Origin: Hydrogenothermaceae bacterium
GTDB lineage: Bacteria; Aquificota; Aquificae; Hydrogenothermales; Hydrogenothermaceae
Direction: 5' to 3'
Assembly (NCBI GenBank): GCA_026984415.1
Contig: JALSSE010000029.1
Coordinates: 1-5,191, forward strand
DNA length: 5,191 bases
Numbering within the stretch: the first letter of the stretch is position 1; each line of letters begins with the position of its first letter. The translations under genes and the position numbers were made by a program. Positions 1 to 5,191 of the stretch are shown here, one piece after another. The notes under the pieces are model-generated. The model had not been told where the DNA came from. It saw only the letters and a program-made list of their open reading frames with translations, and did not search any database.

Positions 1-66
1 TAAAAAGCTAGATTCATTATAAGCATTCCAAATAATCCTATATATTGTTATTAAATTCTTATCCAT
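1..66 (-). CDS. Start of an unidentified ORF after cas5 (cas3 expected by position)
   Basis: An ATG at 64-66 opens a frame that stays open for 22 codons to the left edge, beginning MDKNLITIYRIIWNAYNESS. It overlaps the end of cas5 by 16 bp in another frame, as is common for coupled operon genes. In the frame itself a stop lies six codons upstream, and this ATG is the only ordinary start after it. The possible Shine-Dalgarno (GGGGA, 12 nt upstream) is weak. Type I-B operons usually have cas3 next after cas5, but I do not recognise a Cas3 N-terminus or the HD-domain opening in these residues, so no function is assigned. A chance open frame of this length in AT-rich DNA cannot be excluded. Confidence 0.45.
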   Translation of the reverse strand, partial: MDKNLITIYRIIWNAYNESSFL

Positions 67-707
67 TGTATCAAATATTCCCCATCACTAATTTTTATAT
101 TATTTTTCATACTGTTTATATCAATATATACTAAATTTATCGGTTTATAGCCAATTATTTCTTCTTCTTCATTAACAATTGTATCTAAAGCCATTTTAAA
201 TAAACTTCCTCTTGTGTATTCATCTTTATTCCAATTTTTATATGTTTTTAGTTTTATGCCTTCTATTTCAGTTTTAGGGAAAATTTTTAAATTATCAAAC
301 TCTTGTTCTTCTACATCGTATAGATTTATATCTATTATAAGGTCTTCTTTTCTTCCAAGTCTTAAAATTTTTGAGCTATTTTGTATAGCATTCTTTATTT
401 TTTCCTCAAAAGGAGACTTTACATGTATAATCCACTTACATTGATGAAGTTTTTGAATAGATATTATATTTGTTTTTATTTCTTTTTTTGTTTGTAGTAT
501 TAACTGCTCTTTTTCTAAAGAGCTTGATTTGTATACTCCTTGTATAGAAAGTTTTGTATTTTGATAGTTTATACTTTCGTAATCTGTAATGGCTCTTAAA
601 AAACCAAAAACAGTAGAAGGAGGAGGCAAAGGATAGCTCAAATATGGCATTCCTATAGTTGCAATTCTAAAATGAGCTGTTTCTTGGTATATTTCAAGTC
701 TTAACAT
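51..707 (-). CDS. cas5b: Type I-B Cascade subunit Cas5 (Cas5t/Cas5b type)
   Basis: This 218-residue protein is the single-copy subunit that caps the 5' handle of the crRNA and contacts Cas8. The N-terminus is diagnostic: LRLEIYQETAHFRIA (2-16) followed by YLSYPLPPPSTVFGFLRAI (22-40), the Cas5 'YP-PP-S-(T/V)-x-G-x-L' signature that ends the first beta-alpha unit of the fold. Length fits Cas5. A glycine-rich RNA-binding segment may be represented by residues near LGRKEDLIIDI (116-126). In type I-B, crRNA processing is normally done by Cas6, so Cas5 is probably not the processing nuclease here. It starts 2 bp after the cas7 stop with only a weak Shine-Dalgarno (GAGAG, 6 nt upstream), so translation probably depends on coupling to cas7. 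Its 3' end overlaps the next ORF by 16 bp. Confidence 0.9.
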   Translation of the reverse strand: MLRLEIYQETAHFRIATIGMPYLSYPLPPPSTVFGFLRAITDYESINYQNTKLSIQGVYKSSSLEKEQLILQTKKEIKTNIISIQKLHQCKWIIHVKSPFEEKIKNAIQNSSKILRLGRKEDLIIDINLYDVEEQEFDNLKIFPKTEIEGIKLKTYKNWNKDEYTRGSLFKMALDTIVNEEEEIIGYKPINLVYIDINSMKNNIKISDGEYLIQWIRI

Positions 708-709
708 TT

Positions 710-1768
710 TTAACTCTCTTGGAATATTTCCTCTATTATCTCATTAACAACTTGATTATATGTTAAATAATCAGCTATTTTTATTCTTTTCCCTTCTTTT
801 TGAGCAAACTCTTTTACTTTGTTTGATAACTCTTTTGTATCTAAGTAACCTCCTTCATTTATTTTTTTCTTTAGATAGTCCTTTATCAACAGCATATACT
901 TAGGAGCTATATAGTCTAACGAAAATGATGCAAAAAATGGAGTTAAATTTCTCTCACTGCCTTCTAATCTTTTTGATAATTCTCCCATTCCCTCTAAAAG
1001 CTCTTTTAGTCTTCTTTTTCTCTCTTCTTTTTTCAGAATAATGTAAATACTAATATATGCTTTCCATTTTTTATTTTCTTTTTTTATGATCTCTTCTATT
1101 TCTATATCCTCTACTATATTAGAAAACTTATCAAAATCTAAATCTATATTCAATGAAAAATAGTCTTCCATAATCTCATAAAGAGTTTCTATTTTGTCTC
1201 TATTACTATCCAATTTTTTATTTTTCCTATTATCGATTTTATCTTTTATTTTCTTATATTCTTTATCTGTTAATTCTGCTATAATATCGCTCTTTTGTAC
1301 TCCTACTCTGTCTATTTCTATTCCAAACGGCATTATATATATTCCGTAGAAGTTTTCTTTGTTTATTATATTTGCCTCATCTTCTCCATACAGTTTTGAA
1401 ATTGCCATATTTGTCATAAACTCCATATCCCCAAAGTAATTGTTTATGGAAATTCCGTTATCAACTACAAATGGAGCTTCCCTTTCATATTTAGGTTTTG
1501 CTACCATTGTTCCTGCAAAATCAAATTCTTCACTGTCTATTATTGTCCCTGTTCTTTGGACTACACCACCTTCTTTAGTGACTATAGGTTTACTCCATCC
1601 TTTATATTTTTGTAAAGCATTCCATAAAGCTCTTTTGTATGAAACTGGTGAAAAGAAAACTTTTATACCTTCAGGTGTTGTAATTTTTTTAACTGTAGCA
1701 ATATTTCCTATTCCATCTCCTCTATTTACTACCCCTGTTTCTATTACAAAAACTCCTGTTAGTTTCAT
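710..1768 (-). CDS. cas7: Type I-B Cascade backbone subunit Cas7/Cst2/DevR
   Basis: This 352-residue protein is the subunit that polymerises along the crRNA spacer to form the Cascade backbone. The N-terminus shows the Cas7 DevR/Cst2 pattern: a first beta strand (KLTGVFVIETG, residues 2-12), then NRGDGIGNIATVKKIT (15-30) and FFSPVSYKRALWNAL (38-52), the segment around Ser-x-Xaa-x-Arg-Ala-Leu used by the RRM-like fold to hold RNA. A second conserved-looking stretch lies at about 274-291 (LTPFFASFSLDYIAPKYM). Residues of about 165-265 form a strongly charged Lys/Glu/Asp-rich segment. The ATG is preceded by a perfect AGGAGG at 9 nt, which suits a subunit needed in several copies per complex. It starts 1 bp after the DUF262 gene and ends 2 bp before cas5. 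Confidence 0.9.
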   Translation of the reverse strand: MKLTGVFVIETGVVNRGDGIGNIATVKKITTPEGIKVFFSPVSYKRALWNALQKYKGWSKPIVTKEGGVVQRTGTIIDSEEFDFAGTMVAKPKYEREAPFVVDNGISINNYFGDMEFMTNMAISKLYGEDEANIINKENFYGIYIMPFGIEIDRVGVQKSDIIAELTDKEYKKIKDKIDNRKNKKLDSNRDKIETLYEIMEDYFSLNIDLDFDKFSNIVEDIEIEEIIKKENKKWKAYISIYIILKKEERKRRLKELLEGMGELSKRLEGSERNLTPFFASFSLDYIAPKYMLLIKDYLKKKINEGGYLDTKELSNKVKEFAQKEGKRIKIADYLTYNQVVNEIIEEIFQES

Positions 1769-1769
1769 T

Positions 1770-3440
1770 TTATTGAACCTCCTGAGTTAATAAAGAAATC
1801 ATTTCTTGTGTTCTATTTTCTATATCTTCTTTTTGCCATTTATCTTTTTGCATTATGATATTAATACTTGGAAAAGTTGATAAAGAACCTCTGAAATATC
1901 TTTCTTTTTTTTCATCAAAATCTAAATTGGATAAAGATGAATTTTTTCTTCTATTAAGTAAAACTAAATTTCCTATTTTATTTTTATAGGTTTCTATTTC
2001 TTCTTCTGTAAACCACTCTTTCCACTTACTATTTTCCTTTGGATTCTGAGGAAGTATGTGTTCAACGGATATATACTTATATTCAGTAATTAATGTTGAA
2101 TTATCTTGCTTTAGGTATTCATATCTAAGTAATAAATATTTTGTATATGGTCTTCCATAAATATCCTCACTTAGAATGCTTTTTAGTTTCTTTATATCTA
2201 CAGAGAAAATTTCATTATTATTTATAATATCTGAAGGTATATTAGCATTATCTATAGTTTTCAGAATTCTATATATATTTTCCCTTCTTTTTGTTGGAGT
2301 TTCACCTAATATCCAAGATGAAACAAACTTAAATTCAAGTTTCTTTAAAAACTCAAATAGGTATTCTTTACCAAATTTTCTATAAAACTCTAATAAAGGA
2401 GGTATCCAGTCTGTAGAAGATATCCCTTCTTGCATTATTGTTATTAAATTTTTATAAGAATTTGATAAATCTTCTTCAGTAGTAAAGTCAATAATCTTTT
2501 TGTAAATATTGAAATACCTTTCAATAGTATCTACGGTATCTCTTCCTTTAGCTAACTTCCCCTTTTTATATATTTTTTCTTCAAATTCTTCTAATAAGCT
2601 TTTGTTAGCCTTGTCTTTTATAAGAATAGTCCTTATATACTCAAGAAATCTTTCAAAATTTTCTTCAAAGTGATTATGTATATTTTCCCATTTCTTAGCA
2701 TAGAAATTTGCCATATTTGAACCTTCTGAACTTTCTATTTCACCAACATTAATTGCCTTTAAAATATCAGCATTAGTCAGAGGAATTCCTCTGTTATTTA
2801 AAATAGTAAAAAGTCTAAAAGCATCCTCGAAAGAATCTGTGGAAACATATATAAAAACTACTTTGTTTAATAAATAAGCAATGAATTTTTTGACTCTTTC
2901 GTCTCCAAACACTTTAATTTTATCATTTATAAATTCATCTATAATTTCAATAGCCTTTTTCATATTTTTAATAGAAATATCTTCTTTTAACTGTTCGTTT
3001 ATTGAGTTATGTTTTATGAAATTTGTTAAAAATAGATTGGAATTTCCTCTTATTTTAAAAATAATCCTTTGTCTTTCTGGTGTATTTGTGTAGGGATTAT
3101 TTTCTTGGAATAAAAATTGAGTTAATGTATTCTTTAACTGAATATCTTCTTTAAATTTCTTTTTGAATGTATTAAAAATTAATAAAAAAGTAGTTAATCT
3201 TTGTTGTCCATCCAGTATTTCATATTCATTTATAGAACTATCATTCAGTTTTCTAAGAACCAAAGAACCTACAAAATATTCATCTTCTTCTCCTGTAGTA
3301 AATGCAAACCATAAATCTTCTAATAATTCTAGAATATTATCCTTGTTCCATACATATGGTCTTTGATATTCAGGAACAACGAACCAAAAATCTCTAAATA
3401 AATAAGATAACTCTTTTTTTTCTGCATCTATTCTCCTCAA
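1770..3440 (-). CDS. DUF262-DUF1524 (GmrSD/SspE-like) nuclease embedded in the cas operon
   Basis: This 556-residue protein combines the two domains of GmrSD-family type IV restriction enzymes. The N-terminal DUF262 domain (about residues 1-230) carries PEYQRPYVW at 23-31, DGQQRLTT at 77-84, and LNNRG (214-218) followed by DILKA (225-229). In relatives the DGQQR motif belongs to a ParB-like fold that binds and hydrolyses nucleotides. The C-terminal DUF1524 domain is an HNH-type nuclease with VEHILPQNP (459-467, candidate catalytic His461) and IGNLVLL...N (489-500), followed by a conserved-looking LSN. Relatives cut glucosylated-hydroxymethylcytosine phage DNA (GmrSD) or act in phosphorothioate-linked defence (SspE); the substrate here is unknown. 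Translation starts at TTG, supported by the strong Shine-Dalgarno. All key motifs are intact, so it looks functional. It lies 14 bp after cas8 and 1 bp before cas7, an unusual position in the Cascade operon. Its composition resembles its neighbours, giving no sign of very recent arrival. Confidence 0.9.
   Translation of the reverse strand: MRRIDAEKKELSYLFRDFWFVVPEYQRPYVWNKDNILELLEDLWFAFTTGEEDEYFVGSLVLRKLNDSSINEYEILDGQQRLTTFLLIFNTFKKKFKEDIQLKNTLTQFLFQENNPYTNTPERQRIIFKIRGNSNLFLTNFIKHNSINEQLKEDISIKNMKKAIEIIDEFINDKIKVFGDERVKKFIAYLLNKVVFIYVSTDSFEDAFRLFTILNNRGIPLTNADILKAINVGEIESSEGSNMANFYAKKWENIHNHFEENFERFLEYIRTILIKDKANKSLLEEFEEKIYKKGKLAKGRDTVDTIERYFNIYKKIIDFTTEEDLSNSYKNLITIMQEGISSTDWIPPLLEFYRKFGKEYLFEFLKKLEFKFVSSWILGETPTKRRENIYRILKTIDNANIPSDIINNNEIFSVDIKKLKSILSEDIYGRPYTKYLLLRYEYLKQDNSTLITEYKYISVEHILPQNPKENSKWKEWFTEEEIETYKNKIGNLVLLNRRKNSSLSNLDFDEKKERYFRGSLSTFPSINIIMQKDKWQKEDIENRTQEMISLLTQEVQ
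1778..1783 (-). promoter_or_regulatory. Strong ribosome binding site of cas7 inside the upstream gene
   Basis: A perfect AGGAGG lies 9 nt before the cas7 ATG and is formed by the Gln-Glu codons near the end of the DUF262-DUF1524 gene. The stop codon of that gene lies between this site and the ATG, so the two genes are probably translationally coupled. Confidence 0.7.
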
Positions 3441-3448
3441 GCCTATAT

Positions 3449-3456
3449 ACCTCCTT
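3449..3456 (-). promoter_or_regulatory. Strong ribosome binding site of the DUF262-DUF1524 gene
   Basis: AAGGAGGT is a near-perfect Shine-Dalgarno that overlaps the last two bases of the cas8 stop codon (3455-3457) and lies 8 nt before a TTG start at 3438-3440. It decides the start. The next in-frame methionine is residue 160, which would remove both signature motifs of the N-terminal domain. Confidence 0.75.
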
Positions 3457-3799
3457 ATATATTTACTCCTTGAACTTCTTCATCTATATTTTTATTATTC
3501 TTACTTTTTTCAGTCATCAATGCTAAAGCTATAGTTGTAGCTATCTCTTTATATGTGTCTCTGTTTATCATTTCTAGATGATCTGTGTTTATTGGAGCAT
3601 CATAGCTAATCATAACCCGTGTTAAGGTTTCCATAAATTGATCAAAACTTCCCTTGGAAGCGTCTAAAAATGAGTTAGAAAGGGCTATTATTTTGTTGTT
3701 AAATGTGTTCCAGTTTATATTTCCTCCCTCTGATAATTGAGATAAAACTCTACCTCTTAAAAACTGCCCATACTCTTTAAATGCTTTAAAATGTTTCAT
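3455..3799 (-). CDS. cas11: Probable internally translated Cascade small subunit Cas11
   Basis: This nested gene is in the same frame as cas8 and would give a 114-residue protein identical to Cas8 residues 416-529, beginning MKHFKAFKEYGQFLRG. Several type I systems (I-B, I-C, I-D) are known to make the small subunit from an internal start in the large-subunit gene; copies of it line the Cascade belly and stabilise the target DNA. What I see is an ATG preceded by GGAGG at 11 nt and a predominantly helical product of the expected size. No separate small-subunit gene appears between cas8 and cas5, which is consistent. The N-terminal boundary rests only on the Shine-Dalgarno match, and purine-rich coding DNA can yield GGAGG by chance. 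Confidence 0.5.
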   Translation of the reverse strand: MKHFKAFKEYGQFLRGRVLSQLSEGGNINWNTFNNKIIALSNSFLDASKGSFDQFMETLTRVMISYDAPINTDHLEMINRDTYKEIATTIALALMTEKSKNNKNIDEEVQGVNI

Positions 3800-5044
3800 C
3801 TCTAAATTTTCCTCCAAAACAAAATGCATTTTTAGAATTTCTAATAAAACATACACATAGAAACCTTTTACAGGTGGATTTTTAGTTTTATTTTCTCTAA
3901 ATATTTCTGCCATTATAGAAAGTTTGGCAAACCTTTGAACCAAATAAAATAGCTTCTGATTGTTTGTTAAATACTTTAAGATTTCTTTTGATAAGTTTAT
4001 AGTTTTATATCCAGTTTTGTCTTTTACTTGTCCCCATAAACTCTCTTTATATTTATCGTACAGCTTATTAATGTTATCTTCAACTTTTAATAGTTTCAGA
4101 ATAATATCCTCTGTTAAAAGATAAAATTCCATATGTGGAGATTGACTATCTAAAACAAACTCTATGATTTGTAAATCGTTTAAAGTAGCTCTCTCTTTTA
4201 AAACCAATTTTTCATAATCTATGATTTTTTTAGTAATTTCTCCAATATCTTTTAATTCTGAGCTTAAACTATCATTTATATTTTCCAAATCTTCCAAATT
4301 TGCTCTGTAAACAACAACTGCATTAATCTTATTTCCCAAAAATGTAAAAGATTGTGTTATTGCAAGATTAGAAACTAAACAGTATGGACATATAAATATA
4401 GATAGATCATTAAACCAAAAGGCATTAAGCTGAGCTGGAGCGAAGAAAAATGTATCTCTGGTTATTCCTTTTCCTGAATTAACTCCACAAAATGAACAGG
4501 TATTTGCTTCTTCGATATCTTTATATAATTTTTCTACAGCTTTTTTTAATGTTTCTTTACCTTTTACCTTCATATCTGCTTGAAAATTCAAAAGAACATT
4601 ATTGAGTAAATTTACAGATTTATTCCAGATAATATCTTCTATATCTTTGAGATTTATTTCTATATCTAATAATTCTTTGATTTTTGATTTAATTTCTTTG
4701 GAAATCTTATTTATTACCTTTTCTAAATTTTTATTTTCTTTTGTTAAAGTTTCTATATTTTGAGCAAACTTTACAGAGTTTTCTTTCTTTAAACTTTCTA
4801 TTTTCTTTTTAATTTCTTTATTGTCTTTAAATAAAGTCTCAACAACCTTGTAAAAGAAATAAGCCAAACTTTCATTGGATATAAGCTTAAGAATAACAAG
4901 CTCTAACAACTCCTCAGGCTTTTTATCTACCTCTATATAAAATCTTCCATCTGTTTTATATTTCTCTTTAAAGGAATCTAAAACTTTTTTTAAACCGTAT
5001 ATTCCTAAGTCATATTGGAAATTACCTGTTAGGGTGTATTTCAT
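3455..5044 (-). CDS. cas8a1: Type I-B Cascade large subunit Cas8b1/Cst1 (CXXC-CXXC family)
   Basis: This 529-residue protein is the large subunit of the crRNA-guided surveillance complex. In type I systems this subunit recognises the PAM, contacts the crRNA 5' end and helps load Cas3. The opening MKYTLTGNFQYDLGIYGLKKVL and two cysteine pairs, C183-x-x-C186 and C219-x-x-C222, mark the Cst1 'CXXC-CXXC' Cas8 family; the pairs probably bind zinc. Residues of about 75-130 are rich in Lys and Glu with heptad-like spacing and probably form a coiled coil. The C-terminal 115 residues are helical and correspond to the Cas11-like part, which appears to have its own start codon. The ATG at 5044 has a Shine-Dalgarno 6 nt upstream. 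The stop codon overlaps the ribosome binding site of the next gene, a DUF262 nuclease, where cas7 would normally follow directly. Confidence 0.9.
   Translation of the reverse strand: MKYTLTGNFQYDLGIYGLKKVLDSFKEKYKTDGRFYIEVDKKPEELLELVILKLISNESLAYFFYKVVETLFKDNKEIKKKIESLKKENSVKFAQNIETLTKENKNLEKVINKISKEIKSKIKELLDIEINLKDIEDIIWNKSVNLLNNVLLNFQADMKVKGKETLKKAVEKLYKDIEEANTCSFCGVNSGKGITRDTFFFAPAQLNAFWFNDLSIFICPYCLVSNLAITQSFTFLGNKINAVVVYRANLEDLENINDSLSSELKDIGEITKKIIDYEKLVLKERATLNDLQIIEFVLDSQSPHMEFYLLTEDIILKLLKVEDNINKLYDKYKESLWGQVKDKTGYKTINLSKEILKYLTNNQKLFYLVQRFAKLSIMAEIFRENKTKNPPVKGFYVYVLLEILKMHFVLEENLEMKHFKAFKEYGQFLRGRVLSQLSEGGNINWNTFNNKIIALSNSFLDASKGSFDQFMETLTRVMISYDAPINTDHLEMINRDTYKEIATTIALALMTEKSKNNKNIDEEVQGVNI
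3811..3815 (-). promoter_or_regulatory. Internal ribosome binding site within cas8 (for Cas11)
   Basis: TTGGAGG, with core GGAGG at these positions, lies inside cas8 and encodes part of Leu-Glu-Glu at residues 410-412. It is followed after 11 nt by an in-frame ATG at 3797-3799. The spacer is somewhat long but usable. No closer in-frame ATG, GTG or TTG lies between. It sits where an independently translated small subunit is expected to start. Confidence 0.55.
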
Positions 5045-5050
5045 TCAACA

Positions 5051-5056
5051 ACCTCA
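5051..5056 (-). promoter_or_regulatory. Ribosome binding site of cas8
   Basis: TGAGGT lies 6 nt before the cas8 ATG in the 27-bp gap after the PIN gene. It is a moderate Shine-Dalgarno match and supports the ATG at 5042-5044 as the start. Confidence 0.6.
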
Positions 5057-5071
5057 CTTTTGGTTTTATCC

Positions 5072-5191
5072 CTAAACTTCTTCCAAAAACTCCTTTGGAG
5101 TTAAAATATGTTTTTTCGTTTTATTCCTAAAATCTTTTGCGTTCCATGTTATAAATACTTCTGTTTTTGATTTTTCAAATAAATCTAAAAT
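5072..5191 (-). CDS. PIN-domain (VapC-like) nuclease, C-terminal end only
   Basis: This reading frame enters from the right edge of the window and ends with TAG at 5072-5074, giving the last 39 codons. The segment FITWNAKDF followed by about ten residues and then ILTPKEFLEEV matches the usual end of PIN-domain proteins, where a hydrophobic strand ending in T-x-N/D-x-x-D/H-F is followed by a strand and the closing motif (V/I)LTPEEFL. PIN domains are Mg-dependent ribonucleases; VapC-type toxins are paired with a small antitoxin gene, usually just upstream, which is not visible here. Only the C-terminal part is present, so the catalytic acidic residues nearer the N-terminus cannot be checked. 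It ends 27 bp before cas8 and probably shares its transcript. Assignment to the PIN superfamily is likely; toxin function is inferred. Confidence 0.7.
   Translation of the reverse strand: MLDLFEKSKTEVFITWNAKDFRNKTKKHILTPKEFLEEV

Larger units (their letters stand above)
1..5191 (-). other. Type I-B CRISPR-Cas effector operon with embedded nuclease genes
   Basis: All genes in the window are read on the minus strand in the order PIN gene (partial), cas8, DUF262-DUF1524 gene, cas7, cas5, unidentified ORF (partial). Spacings are 27, 14, 1 and 2 bp and then a 16-bp overlap, so a single polycistronic mRNA is the simplest reading. The cas8-cas7-cas5 order is standard for type I-B of the Cst/Tneap type; the DUF262 gene and the PIN gene are not standard members. 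I saw no terminator-like GC hairpin followed by a T run between genes, and no convincing internal promoter. The operon promoter, cas6, cas3, cas4-cas1-cas2 and the repeat array must lie outside the window or elsewhere in the genome. Confidence 0.85.

Noticed and set aside
1440..1790. Plus-strand open frame of 116 codons opposite the start of cas7, and several shorter plus-strand frames opposite the other genes
   Set aside because: They lie antisense to well-supported cas and nuclease genes, their products are Ser/Phe/Leu-rich low-complexity strings as expected from the complement of purine-rich coding DNA, and no ribosome binding site or family motif supports them.
1772..3475. Similar 3' ends of cas8 (...EEVQGVNI) and the embedded nuclease gene (...TQEVQ), sharing GTTCAA, as a possible duplication left by insertion
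   Set aside because: The shared stretch is only about six to eight bases and is not flanked by further similarity or inverted repeats, so it is not distinguishable from chance in this AT- and purine-rich DNA.
5049..5068. Small inverted repeat AACC...GGTT that could mask the cas8 ribosome binding site
   Set aside because: Only a 4-bp stem with an 8-nt loop; too weak to expect a stable RNA hairpin.
5130..5180. Possible promoter on the minus strand inside the PIN gene (TTGAAA, then TTATAA after about 18 bp)
   Set aside because: AT-rich sequence gives such matches frequently; the -10 is imperfect and the site lies within coding sequence, so there is not enough to call a cas8 promoter.
1..5191. 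CRISPR repeats, tRNA or rRNA genes, transposase genes or terminal inverted repeats
   Set aside because: None found on reading. The window is almost entirely coding, and the longest gap between genes is 27 bp.

Overview
This is an AT-rich window, roughly a quarter to 30% GC from a few lines counted by eye. It carries one tightly packed gene cluster read entirely on the minus strand, so transcription runs from high to low coordinates. The core is the effector part of a type I-B CRISPR-Cas system of the Tneap/Cst flavour: Cas8b1/Cst1 with two CxxC zinc-type motifs, Cas7/Cst2/DevR and Cas5 of the Cas5t/Cas5b type. The composition, the heavy use of ATA, AGA and AAA codons, the purine-rich coding strand and this Cas subtype fit a low-GC bacterium such as a fusobacterium, a clostridium/thermoanaerobe or a member of the Aquificota. 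The sequence does not let me choose between these.

Layout in transcription order: (1) 5191-5072, the last 39 codons of a PIN-domain (VapC-like) nuclease; (2) 5044-3455, cas8; (3) inside its 3' part, 3799-3455, a likely internally translated small subunit (Cas11) with its own Shine-Dalgarno sequence; (4) 3440-1770, a complete DUF262-DUF1524 (GmrSD/SspE-like) modification-dependent-type nuclease; (5) 1768-710, cas7; (6) 707-51, cas5; (7) 66 to the left edge, the first 22 codons of an unidentified ORF, where cas3 would be expected. Gaps are 27, 14, 1 and 2 bp, followed by a 16-bp overlap. No stretch is long enough to hold a terminator or a further gene. There is no CRISPR array, tRNA, rRNA or insertion sequence in the window.

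The Cas8, Cas7, Cas5 and probable Cas11 products should assemble into the crRNA-guided Cascade surveillance complex. Cas6, Cas3 and the adaptation genes are not visible here. The striking point is the intact GmrSD-like nuclease between cas8 and cas7. It is cemented into the operon: its ribosome binding site overlaps the cas8 stop codon, and the cas7 ribosome binding site lies within its own last codons. Together with the PIN nuclease just upstream of cas8, where cas6 often sits, this gives a Cascade operon with two nuclease genes that are not standard I-B components. It is the best candidate in the window for a previously undescribed composite defence module.
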